Source: UBA6136 sp041158345
GTDB lineage: Bacteria; Pseudomonadota; Gammaproteobacteria; Methylococcales; Methylococcaceae
Assembly (NCBI GenBank): GCA_041158345.1
Contig: JBEBBO010000122.1
Coordinates: forward strand, 24,163 to 88,162
Reading direction: 5' to 3'
DNA: 64,000 nucleotides
How positions within the stretch are numbered: position 1 is the first letter of the stretch; each line of letters opens with the position of its first letter. Shown piece by piece: positions 44,312-53,748 of this stretch. The position numbers and the translations under genes were made by a program. Under the pieces are notes generated by a model. The model was not told the DNA's origin, ran no database searches, and saw only the letters and a list, made by a program, of their open reading frames with translations.

Positions 44312-44950
44312 CTAGGGATCTTCAAAGACGTCAGCGCCTGGGGGCGCTTTGAAGTTGAAAATTTCAGGATTCAATTTGACCCCGGTCTTGAGCTGATCAA
44401 AATAGATTCGAGTTAACTGACCGAAGTTGTCACTGAGCTCCATGCCCACCAAAAGGTTATTTTCAAGCCCGATCTGGATGTACTGAAACCCGCCCTCCTC
44501 TGACTTTGGGATCAGCTTGATGAGCGCAATCCCTTCCTCATCGGCTTGAGCTTCAATCTTGAAGTTGGTCTCTAATGGAATGTCTCCCGTCAGCAGAAGC
44601 GCTGGAGTAGAGCCGATTGCCTTGTTGAGCTTTTTGACCGTGACCTGTTCCAGGTCGCGATCAAAAAACCAGACCTTTCCCCCGCTTGAAACGATTTCCT
44701 GATGATGGGGTTTTTCATAATTCCAGCGAAATTTACCGGGACGCTGAAGCGAGAAAGTACCTTCGCTTCGCTTGCCGGCATTCCCCTTTTCGTCCACCTG
44801 CACTTGCACAAAATGGGATTCAAGGGTGCTTGCTCGTGCCAGAAAAGCCTTCAGTTTCTGCTCCGGCGTTTCTTTGGCCCAGACACCGAATGCGCTCAAA
44901 GCAAGCAAAAAAGCCCCCAACAAACGAAACCTTGGTAATGGATGCGGCAT
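44312..44950 (-). CDS. lolA: Outer-membrane lipoprotein carrier LolA
   Basis: 212 residues with a signal peptide (RLLGAFLLALSAFGVWAKE, cleavage near residue 25) and the LolA barrel: QVDEKGNAGKRSEGTFSLQRPGKFRWNYEKP, with the conserved arginine/phenylalanine lid region. It ferries lipoproteins from LolCDE to LolB across the periplasm. ftsK, normally just upstream in E. coli, is absent; purB lies upstream in the same direction. Confidence 0.94.
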   Translation of the reverse strand: MPHPLPRFRLLGAFLLALSAFGVWAKETPEQKLKAFLARASTLESHFVQVQVDEKGNAGKRSEGTFSLQRPGKFRWNYEKPHHQEIVSSGGKVWFFDRDLEQVTVKKLNKAIGSTPALLLTGDIPLETNFKIEAQADEEGIALIKLIPKSEEGGFQYIQIGLENNLLVGMELSDNFGQLTRIYFDQLKTGVKLNPEIFNFKAPPGADVFEDP

Positions 44951-44953
44951 GAG

Positions 44954-46324
44954 TTAACCCTCCAATCGAAGTGAACGTGCCAACTCCTCGGCATACCCGG
45001 TGTAGTCTCGAGGCGCGAGCTTCAGGAGTGAGGCCTTGGCCTCATTTGGGATATCCAAGGAACTGATAAATTCGGCCAGCCGTGCCATGTCGATACGTTG
45101 CCCCCGGGTCAGATCCTTGAGTTTCTCATAGGGTTTTTCAACACCGTAGCGACGCATGACGGTCTGAATCGGCTCCGCGAGCACTTCCGGATTGGCTGCA
45201 AGATCAGCCTCTAATGCTTCAGCATTCAGGGCCAGCTTTGAAATCCCCTTAAGTGATGATTCCAAGGCAATCAAGGTATGCGCCATACCCACGCCAATAT
45301 TCCTTAACACCGTTGAGTCCGTTAGATCTCGCTGCCATCGAGACACCGGCAACTTCTCTGCCAGATGACTATAAAGAGCATTGGCAAGCCCCAAATTCCC
45401 CTCGGAGTTTTCAAAGTCGATCGGATTAACCTTATGTGGCATGGTGGACGACCCGACCTCGCCTGCAACGGTCTTCTGCTTGAAAAATCCAAGCGAGATA
45501 TAGCCCCAAACATCACGGTCAAAATCCATGAGAATCGTGTTGAAACGCGAAGCTGCGTGGAAGATTTCAGCCAAGTAATCGTGCGGCTCTATCTGCGTTG
45601 TAAAGGGATTGAATGTAAGCCCCAAAGACTCCACAAAACGCTGCCCAAAAGCAGGCCAATTCACCTGTGGGTAGGCTACAGTGTGTGCGTTGTAGTTGCC
45701 GACAGCGCCATTGATTTTGCCCAGAAGCTCAACCCGAGCCATCTGTTTGACCTGTCGATCCAAACGCACAGCCACATTGGCAAATTCCTTCCCCATGGTT
45801 GATGGCGTGGCAGGCTGCCCGTGGGTTCGCGAAAGCATCGGCTGGCTTGCGTACTCTTGAGCCCTTTGAGCAATTGCCGCCGTGAGTTTCCGCATCATCG
45901 GCAACATCACCTGATCACGGGCCTCGAGCACCATCAACGCATAGGAAAGATTATTGATGTCTTCAGAGGTACAGGCGAAGTGAATGAATTCGCTGACCGC
46001 ATCCAATTCTTTGTGGGCTGCAATTTTCTCCTTGAGAAAATATTCAACCGCTTTGACATCATGGTTGGTTGTGCGCTCGATATCCTTGACGCGCTGGGCA
46101 TCTGCAGCAGAGAACCCAGCCACAATTCCCTCCAAAACCTCGAGGGCTTCGGGGCTGAAGGGAGGCACCTCGCTAATTTCCGGCGCATTCGAGAGCGCGA
46201 TCAGCCACCGCACTTCAACTAGCACGCGATATCGAATCAATCCATATTCACTCAGGATAGGACGCAGCGGATCAACCTTGCTGGCATAACGGCCGTCGAT
46301 GGGGGAAAGTTCCATAAGAGACAT
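44954..46324 (-). CDS. purB: Adenylosuccinate lyase
   Basis: 456 residues, exactly the E. coli length. LSPIDGRYASKVDPLRPILSE at the N terminus and the signature GSSTMPHKVNPIDFENSEGN are present. It acts twice in purine synthesis (SAICAR to AICAR and adenylosuccinate to AMP). The 47-base AT-rich gap to mnmA upstream fits a weak internal promoter. mnmA-purB is a conserved order in gammaproteobacteria. Confidence 0.97.
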   Translation of the reverse strand: MSLMELSPIDGRYASKVDPLRPILSEYGLIRYRVLVEVRWLIALSNAPEISEVPPFSPEALEVLEGIVAGFSAADAQRVKDIERTTNHDVKAVEYFLKEKIAAHKELDAVSEFIHFACTSEDINNLSYALMVLEARDQVMLPMMRKLTAAIAQRAQEYASQPMLSRTHGQPATPSTMGKEFANVAVRLDRQVKQMARVELLGKINGAVGNYNAHTVAYPQVNWPAFGQRFVESLGLTFNPFTTQIEPHDYLAEIFHAASRFNTILMDFDRDVWGYISLGFFKQKTVAGEVGSSTMPHKVNPIDFENSEGNLGLANALYSHLAEKLPVSRWQRDLTDSTVLRNIGVGMAHTLIALESSLKGISKLALNAEALEADLAANPEVLAEPIQTVMRRYGVEKPYEKLKDLTRGQRIDMARLAEFISSLDIPNEAKASLLKLAPRDYTGYAEELARSLRLEG

Positions 46325-46371
46325 CGCTTGGCTACCTCAGTAATCAGTTCGCTATAAATTCAAAATTTAAT

Positions 46372-47508
46372 CTATGTCAGGGCTGTGGCAAGCGAATTGC
46401 CGATCAAGCCTGTGGACTGCCCTTTCCAGAGCGCTGTCTCAATAATCCCACCCCCAAAACATTCGCCGTCTTGATAGAAGACCACCGATTGTCCGGGAGT
46501 GACCGCCCGTTGCGCCTGATCGAATCTGACGATGATTTTTCCATCATCAAGCGGCTCAACATGGCACGCCTGGTCTTCCTGGCGATATCGAACTTTGGCT
46601 TTTGAGGAAAAAGCACGCCCCTCAAACCCCTCCCGCGTCCACGAAAGCTGACTTGCGATCAATGAATCGGAAAGCATCATCGGATGTTCATGCCCCTGAC
46701 CGACGATCAAGGCATTTCGACTCAGGTCCTTTGCCAGAACATACCAGGCTTCCTCACTGGCGCCCCTGACACCGCCCACGCCAAAACCTCTTCGCTGGCC
46801 CAAGGTGTAGTACATGAGGCCCTCATGCTCACCGATTTTTTGGCCATCGGGTGTTTCGATGACCCCGGGCTGAGCCGGCAGGTAGCGCATCAGGAAATCC
46901 TTGAACTTCCGCTCACCGATGAAGCAAATCCCCGTACTATCGCGCTTACGGGCGTTTTCAAAACCTGCGCGAGCCGCAAGTTGACGGACTTCATCCTTGT
47001 GTATATCGCCGACTGGAAAGAGGATCTTCGCTAGCTGCGCTTGGCCCAGGGTGTAGATAAAGTAAGTCTGATCTTTGTTGGGATCATCGCCTTTGATCAG
47101 CCGATGAATTCCTTCACGAGGCTCATTCCGTGCGTAATGACCGGTAGCGATCAAGTCGGCCCCCAACGCCTCTGCATAATCAAGAAATGCCCTGAACTTG
47201 ATTTCCTGATTACAGAGAATGTCCGGATTGGGCGTCCTTCCCGCTGCATATTCCGTCAAAAAGACTTCGAAAACTCGATCCCAATATTCAGATGCAAAAT
47301 TGACAGTATGGAGTTCAATACCTAGAAGATCACTGACCGCCTGTGCATCGGCTAAATCCTCCTTTGCCGTGCAGTATTCGGTGCCATCATCTTCATCCCA
47401 GTTTTTCATGAAGAGACCACTGACTTCATAGCCAGCGTCAAGGAGACGAAGCGCGGAAACAGAGGAGTCGACGCCCCCAGACATTCCTACGATGACTTTG
47501 GTGGACAT
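46372..47508 (-). CDS. mnmA: tRNA-specific 2-thiouridylase MnmA
   Basis: 378 residues from ATG 47508 (E. coli 368). The PP-loop GMSGGVDSSVSALRL, the catalytic cysteine pair context (NPDILCNQEIKF and STGICFIGERKF) and GQRRGFGVGG are all visible. It thiolates U34 in tRNA-Lys, -Glu and -Gln with sulfur from the Tus relay. A TTG at 47517 overlaps the nudJ stop and is the alternative start. Confidence 0.96.
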   Translation of the reverse strand: MSTKVIVGMSGGVDSSVSALRLLDAGYEVSGLFMKNWDEDDGTEYCTAKEDLADAQAVSDLLGIELHTVNFASEYWDRVFEVFLTEYAAGRTPNPDILCNQEIKFRAFLDYAEALGADLIATGHYARNEPREGIHRLIKGDDPNKDQTYFIYTLGQAQLAKILFPVGDIHKDEVRQLAARAGFENARKRDSTGICFIGERKFKDFLMRYLPAQPGVIETPDGQKIGEHEGLMYYTLGQRRGFGVGGVRGASEEAWYVLAKDLSRNALIVGQGHEHPMMLSDSLIASQLSWTREGFEGRAFSSKAKVRYRQEDQACHVEPLDDGKIIVRFDQAQRAVTPGQSVVFYQDGECFGGGIIETALWKGQSTGLIGNSLATALT

Positions 47509-47513
47509 CGATT

Positions 47514-47981
47514 TCAAAGGACGGTTTTCAGCACATCAAGAGAATGGTGAGCGCCCTCAAGATAGTCATCGACGCACTTCAAAACCAGAGGGCTCCGATG
47601 CTGCAACTCTCGCGCCAAAAGCTCCTCTCGATTGAGCCAAAGTACACGCTCGATACCCTCATCCAGCGACTGACCCTGAACTTCATGAATCGGCTGTGCC
47701 GCTAAGGCGACCCGAAGGTACGTCACACTTTGATCGGGTTTGCCCCAGACATAGACCCCCACCAGCGCGGTAGGCTCGACACGCCAGGCAGTCTCTTCAG
47801 CCGCCTCTCGAATGACCGCGTCGATGAGAGTCTCGCCCACCTCAAGATGACCGGCAGGCTGATTGATCACCAGGCGACCCTGATTATCTCGTTCCTCGAC
47901 GAAGAGGAATCGGCCATCGCGCTGAACAATCGCGGCAACAGTAACCCGGGGGCGATCCGGAATCGCAGAGGAGATGTTCAT
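47514..47981 (-). CDS. nudJ: Nudix hydrolase NudJ-like
   Basis: 155 residues (E. coli NudJ 153). The Nudix box GHLEVGETLIDAVIREAAEET carries the metal-binding REXXEE core. The box's usual glycine after EE is missing, as in other NudJ proteins. NudJ hydrolyses HMP-PP and nucleoside phosphates. Its place upstream of mnmA matches the E. coli order. Confidence 0.9.
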   Translation of the reverse strand: MNISSAIPDRPRVTVAAIVQRDGRFLFVEERDNQGRLVINQPAGHLEVGETLIDAVIREAAEETAWRVEPTALVGVYVWGKPDQSVTYLRVALAAQPIHEVQGQSLDEGIERVLWLNREELLARELQHRSPLVLKCVDDYLEGAHHSLDVLKTVL

Positions 47982-48172
47982 GGGGTGGAAACTCAGAAGG
48001 TCGGATGGACGACCAAGGACTTGAAAGTGCTCAAATTATGCCACACTTCGCTGGAACGTCCTGCCGATTCCAGACTCAATAGATTGAGCAATAGACGTAC
48101 GCAGGACTGGGTACACATGAATTTACCGATGGTATATTGGCTCTTGATTATGCCTTGCTAAACGAATCCACG
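47982..48172. other. Divergent region between nudJ and clpS
   Basis: 191 bases. On the plus strand CTTGAAA (48020-48026) and CCACACTT (48041-48048), 14 bases apart, loosely match a sigma-32 promoter. TATATT at about 48135-48140 is another -10-like site. Neither is certain, and no RNA gene is seen. Confidence 0.3.
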
Positions 48173-48493
48173 ATGCCGGAAGACAACACCAATAAGCCCT
48201 CTGATGACCTTGCCGTAAAGGAAGCAAAGCCGCAACTCAAGCGCCCGCCCTTGTACAAGGTTTTCCTGCTGAATGATGACTTTACGCCCATGGAGTTCGT
48301 AATCGACATTCTCAAACGATTCTTTGCAATGGATGAGGACAAGGCCACTCAAGTAATGCTTCACGTACACACCCGAGGAATCGGTGTTTGTGGCGTTTAT
48401 TCCCGGGATATTGCTGAAACCAAAGTACGCCAAGTCAATGATTTTTCGCGAGAGCACCAACACCCCTTGCTCTGCGACATGGATGAAGCCTAG
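48173..48493 (+). CDS. clpS: ClpAP adaptor ClpS
   Basis: 106 residues (E. coli 106) from ATG 48173; the open frame begins at 48137. A flexible charged N-terminal arm is followed by the N-degron pocket: LNDDFTPMEFVIDILKRFF and MLHVHTRGIGVCGVYSRDIAETK. ClpS delivers proteins with Phe, Leu, Trp or Tyr N termini to ClpA. clpA follows 96 bases later. Confidence 0.95.
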   Translation: MPEDNTNKPSDDLAVKEAKPQLKRPPLYKVFLLNDDFTPMEFVIDILKRFFAMDEDKATQVMLHVHTRGIGVCGVYSRDIAETKVRQVNDFSREHQHPLLCDMDEA

Positions 48494-48520
48494 TCTTCTA
48501 GGCAAGTCGTCCGAACGTGA

Positions 48521-48539
48521 GCTCCCAACGGGAGCTTGA
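48521..48539 (+). repeat. Hairpin between clpS and clpA
   Basis: GAGCTCCC (48521-48528), loop AAC, GGGAGCTT (48532-48539): seven Watson-Crick pairs plus one G-U. There is no T-run after it. It may set a different clpS:clpA expression ratio. Confidence 0.55.
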
Positions 48540-48589
48540 TGAAGGTAACTGAATAAGCAAAAGCGCTCCAGCTCCAGAGGAAGTCAGTC

Positions 48590-50857
48590 ATGCTCAGCAA
48601 AGAACTTGAGGTTTCTCTCAATCAGGCATTCCGCGCAGCCTATGACAAGCGGCACGAATTCATTTCTGTCGAGCACCTGCTTCTCGCCATGCTGGACAAC
48701 TCTGCGGCAATCGATGTTCTTAAGGCCTGCGGAGCCAACATCGAAGCCATGCGCGGAGAACTTGAGAAATTCATCGAGGAAACCACGCCACTGATCGCCG
48801 TGGGGATCAAAAGGGAAACTCAACCCACCCTGGGCTTTCAGCGTGTTCTTCAGCGCGCCGCGTTCCATGTTCAATCTTCCGGAAAACAAGAAGTCACAGG
48901 AGCGAACATCCTTGTAGCCATCTTCAGCGAGCAGGATTCTCATGCTGCATATGTACTGGGCCAGCAGGACGTCAGCCGACTGGATGTGGTCAACTTTATC
49001 TCTCATGGCATCACGAAGTCTGGTGAAGAGCCTGGGTTGGTTCCGAAAAATCCGGCTCCAGAAAGCGAAGAAGGCGATCAGGCTGGGAGCAACCCCCTTG
49101 AGAAATTTGCTGAAAACTTGAACGAACTTGCTCGCTCCGGACACATTGACCCACTGATTGGCCGCCGCGATGAAGTCGACCGTACCATCCAAATTCTCTG
49201 CCGTAGAAGAAAAAACAATCCCTTGCTAGTCGGCGAAGCGGGCGTCGGCAAGACCGCGATTGCGGAAGGCTTGGCCAAGAAGATTGTTGAAGGCGATGTT
49301 CCCGAAGTGCTCAGAAAAAGTGTGATCTACGCACTCGACCTTGGCGCCTTGGTGGCCGGAACCAAATACCGGGGTGATTTTGAGAAGCGGCTCAAGGCCC
49401 TCTTGCTGCAACTCAAAAAAGAACCCGAAGCGATCCTTTTCATCGACGAAATCCACACGATCATTGGGGCTGGATCGGCTTCAGGTGGGGTGATGGACGC
49501 CTCCAATCTCATCAAACCCGTCCTGGCTTCAGGACAACTCCGCTGCATCGGTTCCACGACCTATCAGGAGTATCGTGGCATTTTTGAGAAGGACCGGGCA
49601 CTTGCTCGTCGATTCCAGAAGATTGATGTTCCTGAACCCAGTGTGGATGAAACTTTCCAAATCCTCAAAGGATTGAAATCCAAATTCGAGGAACATCATC
49701 AGGTGAAGTATTCCTTGGCAGCCCTTCGGTGCGCCGCTGAACTCTCCGAACGCTACATCAATGATCGCCACCTTCCCGACAAAGCGATTGATGTCATTGA
49801 TGAGGCGGGCGCCTCCCAGCGGATTCTCCCAGCCTCCAAGCGAAAGAAACTCATCGGTGTGCTTGAGATTGAGGAAATTATTTCCAAAATTGCCCGTATA
49901 CCCCCCAAAACGATCTCCACCAACGATAAGGACAAGCTGAGAGATCTCGAAAAGAACCTCAGAATGCTGGTGTTTGGGCAAGATGAAGCGATCACCAGCC
50001 TGTCAGCAGCAATCAAACTGTCTCGCGCAGGACTTAGAGAAGCCCAGAAGCCCATCGGGTGCTTCTTGTTTGCTGGGCCCACGGGTGTCGGGAAAACCGA
50101 AGTGAGCCGTCAACTAGCCAAGGTGCTGGGGATTGAGCTGCTTCGCTTTGATATGTCCGAATACATGGAGCGACACACGGTGTCGCGGCTGATCGGTGCA
50201 CCACCGGGCTATGTGGGTTTCGATCAGGGAGGCCTTCTTACAGAGGCCGTCAGCAAGCATCCGCATGCAGTGGTTCTGCTTGATGAAGTCGAGAAGGCAC
50301 ATCCCGATGTCTTTAACTTGTTATTGCAGGTCATGGACCACGGCACCCTGACGGACAACAACGGCCGCAAAGCCGATTTCCGTAACATCATCCTGATCAT
50401 GACCACGAATGCGGGAGCCACTGAGGCCGCAAGAGCCTCCATAGGCTTTACCCGCCAAGATCATTCATCCGATAGCCTTCAAGTCATTGAGCGGCAGTTT
50501 TCTCCTGAATTTCGGAACCGGCTGGATGCCATCATTCCGTTCAAACCGCTTGCAATTGATATCGTGGCGCAGGTCGTTGACAAGTTCATGTTCGAACTTG
50601 AGACGCAATTGGCCGAGAAACGCGTTTCGATCGTTTTGGAGCCGGAGGCCCGACTTTGGATTGCAGAAAGAGGCTTCGATCCGCAGATGGGTGCACGCCC
50701 CATGAGTCGGGTCATTCAAGAGAAAATCAAGAAACCCCTTGCAGAGGAAATTCTGTTTGGAAAACTGAGCGCGGGCGGCGTAGCCCGTATTGGTGTCTCC
50801 GACGACGAACTAACTTTCGAAGTCGAAACAGTAAGCGAATTATCGGAGCCCGCCTAA
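48590..50857 (+). CDS. clpA: ATP-dependent Clp protease ATP-binding subunit ClpA
   Basis: 755 residues (E. coli 758). Clp-N domain (1-~150), AAA1 with Walker A GEAGVGKT and AAA2 with GPTGVGKT. The ClpP-docking tripeptide IGF is at about residues 618-620, matching the E. coli IGL loop, so it should dock ClpP. It unfolds substrates brought by ClpS, including those tagged by Aat and Bpt encoded at 51174-52564. clpP is not in the window. Confidence 0.97.
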   Translation: MLSKELEVSLNQAFRAAYDKRHEFISVEHLLLAMLDNSAAIDVLKACGANIEAMRGELEKFIEETTPLIAVGIKRETQPTLGFQRVLQRAAFHVQSSGKQEVTGANILVAIFSEQDSHAAYVLGQQDVSRLDVVNFISHGITKSGEEPGLVPKNPAPESEEGDQAGSNPLEKFAENLNELARSGHIDPLIGRRDEVDRTIQILCRRRKNNPLLVGEAGVGKTAIAEGLAKKIVEGDVPEVLRKSVIYALDLGALVAGTKYRGDFEKRLKALLLQLKKEPEAILFIDEIHTIIGAGSASGGVMDASNLIKPVLASGQLRCIGSTTYQEYRGIFEKDRALARRFQKIDVPEPSVDETFQILKGLKSKFEEHHQVKYSLAALRCAAELSERYINDRHLPDKAIDVIDEAGASQRILPASKRKKLIGVLEIEEIISKIARIPPKTISTNDKDKLRDLEKNLRMLVFGQDEAITSLSAAIKLSRAGLREAQKPIGCFLFAGPTGVGKTEVSRQLAKVLGIELLRFDMSEYMERHTVSRLIGAPPGYVGFDQGGLLTEAVSKHPHAVVLLDEVEKAHPDVFNLLLQVMDHGTLTDNNGRKADFRNIILIMTTNAGATEAARASIGFTRQDHSSDSLQVIERQFSPEFRNRLDAIIPFKPLAIDIVAQVVDKFMFELETQLAEKRVSIVLEPEARLWIAERGFDPQMGARPMSRVIQEKIKKPLAEEILFGKLSAGGVARIGVSDDELTFEVETVSELSEPA

Positions 50858-50870
50858 TCGGGCTCTTCTT
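50846..50870. terminator. Bidirectional terminator between clpA and infA
   Basis: GAGCCCG (50846-50852), loop CCTAAT containing the clpA TAA, CGGGCTC (50859-50865), then TTCTT. It lies between convergent clpA and infA. Confidence 0.75.
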
Positions 50871-51087
50871 AGCGCTGACGGAACGTGATGCGACCCTTAG
50901 AAAGATCGTAAGGTGTCATTTCAACTTTGACCCGGTCTCCAGTGAGGATACGGATGTAATGTTTACGCATCTTGCCGGAAATATGCGCCATAACCACGTG
51001 ACCATTATCCAGTTCAACACGGAAGGTCGTGTTCGGAAGGGTTTCGATGACCTTTCCTTCCATTTCAATGTGATCTTCTTTCGACAT
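50869..51087 (-). CDS. infA: Translation initiation factor IF-1
   Basis: 72 residues, identical in length to E. coli IF-1. MSKEDHIEMEGKVIETLPNT and the OB-fold KMRKHYIRILTGDRVKVEMTPYDL are unmistakable. It occupies the 30S A site during initiation. clpA-infA-aat is a conserved neighbourhood. Confidence 0.98.
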   Translation of the reverse strand: MSKEDHIEMEGKVIETLPNTTFRVELDNGHVVMAHISGKMRKHYIRILTGDRVKVEMTPYDLSKGRITFRQR

Positions 51088-51173
51088 ACGCTCTCAGTAA
51101 AGGACGTGATTGGGCGGCCCAACGCCAGACTCCCGATTCTAGCACAGTCTGCGATTGCGGCCGGCATCACCCG

Positions 51174-51872
51174 TCAACCTTCCTCCCACCCGTCCAGACC
51201 CAGAACTTCATAGGGTCGGTACTGGGACTTGTAAGCCATTTTTTTCGACTCCTGAATCCAAAAGCCCAAATAGACGGATCTCCCCCCACGCCGCCGCACC
51301 TCCTCGATTTGCCAAAGAATGGCAAAAACGCCGAGCCCTCTGGACTGTTGCGCCGGTTCAAAGAAGGTATAAACCGCAGAAAACCCATCATCGAGCACAT
51401 CAACCACCGACACACCCACCAAGAGACCGGCACGTCGAAATTCAAAAAAAATGGTGCCATCAAAGCGAGGATTACCGAGAAACCGAATGAACTCCTCGGC
51501 AGAGCTTCTTGCCATATCGCCGTCAGGGTGACGGTGCGTTTGGTAATCAAGGTAGAGCCGATAATGCTCCTGATTGAAGACAGCAGGCACCGCTTCAACG
51601 CTCAGACTCTCATTCTGTTTCCATGCTCTACGCTGCGACCGATTCGGGGAAAATCGCTGCACTGGAATGCGAATTGGAATACACCTTTTGCACCCCTCGC
51701 AATAAGTTCGATAGACCAATTCCCCGCTGCGCCTGAAACCACTTCTCACCAAGGCCCCGTAGAACTGACCTGTTAATGGAAAATCCGGAGGAAGAATAGC
51801 CATTCTTGCTTCAAGGTTTGAAAGGTAAGGGCAAGGATGGGAATCCCCCAAGAAAAGAGGAATCGACGTCAT
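51174..51872 (-). CDS. bpt: Leucyl-tRNA--protein transferase (Asp/Glu N-end, Bpt/Ate1 type)
   Basis: 232 residues from ATG 51872. CPYLSNLEARM at the N terminus, GFRRSGELVYRTYCEGCKRCIPIRIPV (the cysteine cluster) and YKSQYRPYEVL near the C terminus mark the ATE/Bpt family. In bacteria it attaches Leu to Asp/Glu N termini, sending proteins to ClpS/ClpA. The ATG overlaps the aat stop (ATGA); the longer frame to 51917 is inside aat. Confidence 0.93.
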   Translation of the reverse strand: MTSIPLFLGDSHPCPYLSNLEARMAILPPDFPLTGQFYGALVRSGFRRSGELVYRTYCEGCKRCIPIRIPVQRFSPNRSQRRAWKQNESLSVEAVPAVFNQEHYRLYLDYQTHRHPDGDMARSSAEEFIRFLGNPRFDGTIFFEFRRAGLLVGVSVVDVLDDGFSAVYTFFEPAQQSRGLGVFAILWQIEEVRRRGGRSVYLGFWIQESKKMAYKSQYRPYEVLGLDGWEEG

Positions 51873-52564
51873 GACACCCTCCCCCACGCCTCGCTTGATG
51901 GGTGGCGCTCGGCCCATCGGGAGACTGCGCGAGTAAAGTCATCTCGGGAAACAGCGCTTGCACCTAAGCTTTCAAGGTGCGGGGTGTGGACCTGGCAGTC
52001 AATCAACTGATATCCCCATTTCTCGAGCCACTGGCATGCAATAACGAAAGCAACCTTGGAGGCATCGGTCTCGCGCCGAAACATCGACTCACCGAAAAAG
52101 CAGCATCCCACCGCAACGCCGTAGAGCCCGCCGACCAACAAGCCGTCGCGCCAGCATTCAAAAGAGTGCGCATAACCGGCCTGGTGGAGCCCGGAATAAG
52201 CGCCTTGCATGTCTTGGGTGATCCACGTTCCCGGTTGACCTGATCGGGGCTCCGCACAAGCCTTGATCACTGCATCGAAGGCGAGGTCGTACGTCACCTC
52301 AAAAAATGCCTGCCGTAACTTTTTTCCCAGGCTCCTGGAGATTTTGACGTCTTGGGGCCGCATGACCCAGCGCGGTGCAGGAGACCACCACAGGATGGGC
52401 TCCTCCTCGCTAAACCATGGAAAAATACCCTGCCGATAGGCATTCACCAATCGCTCAACCGAGAGACAACCCCCGACGGCCAGGAGCCCATTCGGCTCAT
52501 CCAAAGCCTCCTCCACTGGAGGAAAAGGCTGCTCCGGGCATGCGGGATCTAAAACCCTCAGCAT
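51869..52564 (-). CDS. aat: Leucyl/phenylalanyl-tRNA--protein transferase
   Basis: 231 residues (E. coli 234). NGLLAVGGCLSVERLVNAYRQGIFPWF and SMFRRETDASKVAF are hallmark Aat blocks. It adds Leu or Phe to proteins with N-terminal Lys or Arg, making them ClpS substrates. It overlaps the FemAB-like gene by seven bases (ATGCTGA) and bpt by four, so all three are co-translated. Confidence 0.96.
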   Translation of the reverse strand: MLRVLDPACPEQPFPPVEEALDEPNGLLAVGGCLSVERLVNAYRQGIFPWFSEEEPILWWSPAPRWVMRPQDVKISRSLGKKLRQAFFEVTYDLAFDAVIKACAEPRSGQPGTWITQDMQGAYSGLHQAGYAHSFECWRDGLLVGGLYGVAVGCCFFGESMFRRETDASKVAFVIACQWLEKWGYQLIDCQVHTPHLESLGASAVSRDDFTRAVSRWAERHPSSEAWGRVS

Positions 52565-53748
52565 GTAGCCACCCGATAAGGGGAGCGCGCTTCACAACTC
52601 CGGATGTAGGATTCCATCTGTTGATTTTCAAGGACGACATGACGGGCGATCGCATCCCTGAAAGCCTCGTGCCCAATCCAGTGGTACGAGTGCGTCCTCA
52701 CAGGAAGAAAGCCCCGGCTAATTTTGTGCTCTCCCTGAGCCCCGGGTTCAAAAACCGACAAGCCTCGCTCAATGGCAAATTCAATCCCCTGGTAGTAGCA
52801 GACCTCAAAATGGAGTGCAGGCACCTCTTCATCTGCCCCCCAATAGCGCCCATAGAGTGTGTTTTGACCCACCATGAAAAACGCGGAAGCTACTACGACT
52901 TCCCCACTTAATGCCTCTACGAGGAGCAGCTTCTCCCCCATCGTTTTCCCAATAGCCTGAAAAAAGGCCAAGGTCAGCGCAGGAAAGTTGGCGTGCTTTT
53001 CAAAAGTCCCCCGATAGAGGCCATGAAAACGGACCCAATCCTCAGCAGATAGCTCATCTCCGCTTCGTCGCCGTATCCTGATTCCGGCCTCCATGACCTT
53101 GCGCCTTTCTCGGAGAATTTCCTTTCTTCGCTTGGCAGTGAGCGATTCGAGAAAATCACGAAAATCCCGATAGCCCTGGTTGCTCCAGTGGAATTGGCAA
53201 CCAATTCGATGAATCAACTCCGCATCACGAAGCACGGCTTCGTTGGTAAAAAGAAAGTGGACCGAAGAAATGCCCCGTGCATTGGCTGTTTGAAGGACAT
53301 GCCTTAACAAGACTTCTGCAAGTTCGTCGTTGGAGCCCTCTGGGGAGAGCAGGAATTTACGCGCCGAAGCCGGCGTAAAGGGTGCCGCAACAACCCATTT
53401 GGGGTAATAGGGGACGTCATGTCGCTGATAGGCCTCCGCCCAAGCCCAATCAAAAACAAACTCCCCAAACGAGTTGTCCTTGACGTAAAGAGGTAAAGCA
53501 GCAATTGCCCGCCCGTCTTCATCCTCAATGACCCAAGGCATTGGATGCCAACCAACGCGTTGGCCTAAACACCGGTGCACTTCAAGGGCAGCTAAAAACT
53601 CATGCGAAAGATGCGGGGCATCCCACCCTGCAAGCTGATTCCAGGTATCTCTGGGGAGCGAGGCGATGCCTTCGGCGATCACCCTGACTGAGGCAGGAGT
53701 GGCCATAACTAAAGGACCTGTGTCATCTGGATGGTCGAAAAGGGACAT
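52558..53748 (-). CDS. FemAB/GNAT-like protein (DUF482, COG3146 type)
   Basis: 396 residues. YGRYWGADEEVPALHFEVCYYQGIEFAIERGL and FEPGAQGEHKISRGFLPVRTHS are the diagnostic blocks of the DUF482 family, which has tandem GNAT-like folds related to FemAB aminoacyl-tRNA-dependent transferases. An RKEILRERRKVMEAGIRIRRRSGDEL segment marks the linker between domains. The biochemical function is not established; peptidoglycan-related and other acyl-transfer roles have been suggested. Its stop overlaps the aat ATG, placing it first in an operon of N-degron transferases. Confidence 0.85.
   Translation of the reverse strand: MSLFDHPDDTGPLVMATPASVRVIAEGIASLPRDTWNQLAGWDAPHLSHEFLAALEVHRCLGQRVGWHPMPWVIEDEDGRAIAALPLYVKDNSFGEFVFDWAWAEAYQRHDVPYYPKWVVAAPFTPASARKFLLSPEGSNDELAEVLLRHVLQTANARGISSVHFLFTNEAVLRDAELIHRIGCQFHWSNQGYRDFRDFLESLTAKRRKEILRERRKVMEAGIRIRRRSGDELSAEDWVRFHGLYRGTFEKHANFPALTLAFFQAIGKTMGEKLLLVEALSGEVVVASAFFMVGQNTLYGRYWGADEEVPALHFEVCYYQGIEFAIERGLSVFEPGAQGEHKISRGFLPVRTHSYHWIGHEAFRDAIARHVVLENQQMESYIRSCEARSPYRVATC

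Noticed and set aside
48020..48048. Sigma-32 promoter for clpS-clpA
   Set aside because: CTTGAAA with a 14-base spacer fits, but CCACACTT is a poor match to CCCCATNT; kept only as a weak note in the intergenic entry.
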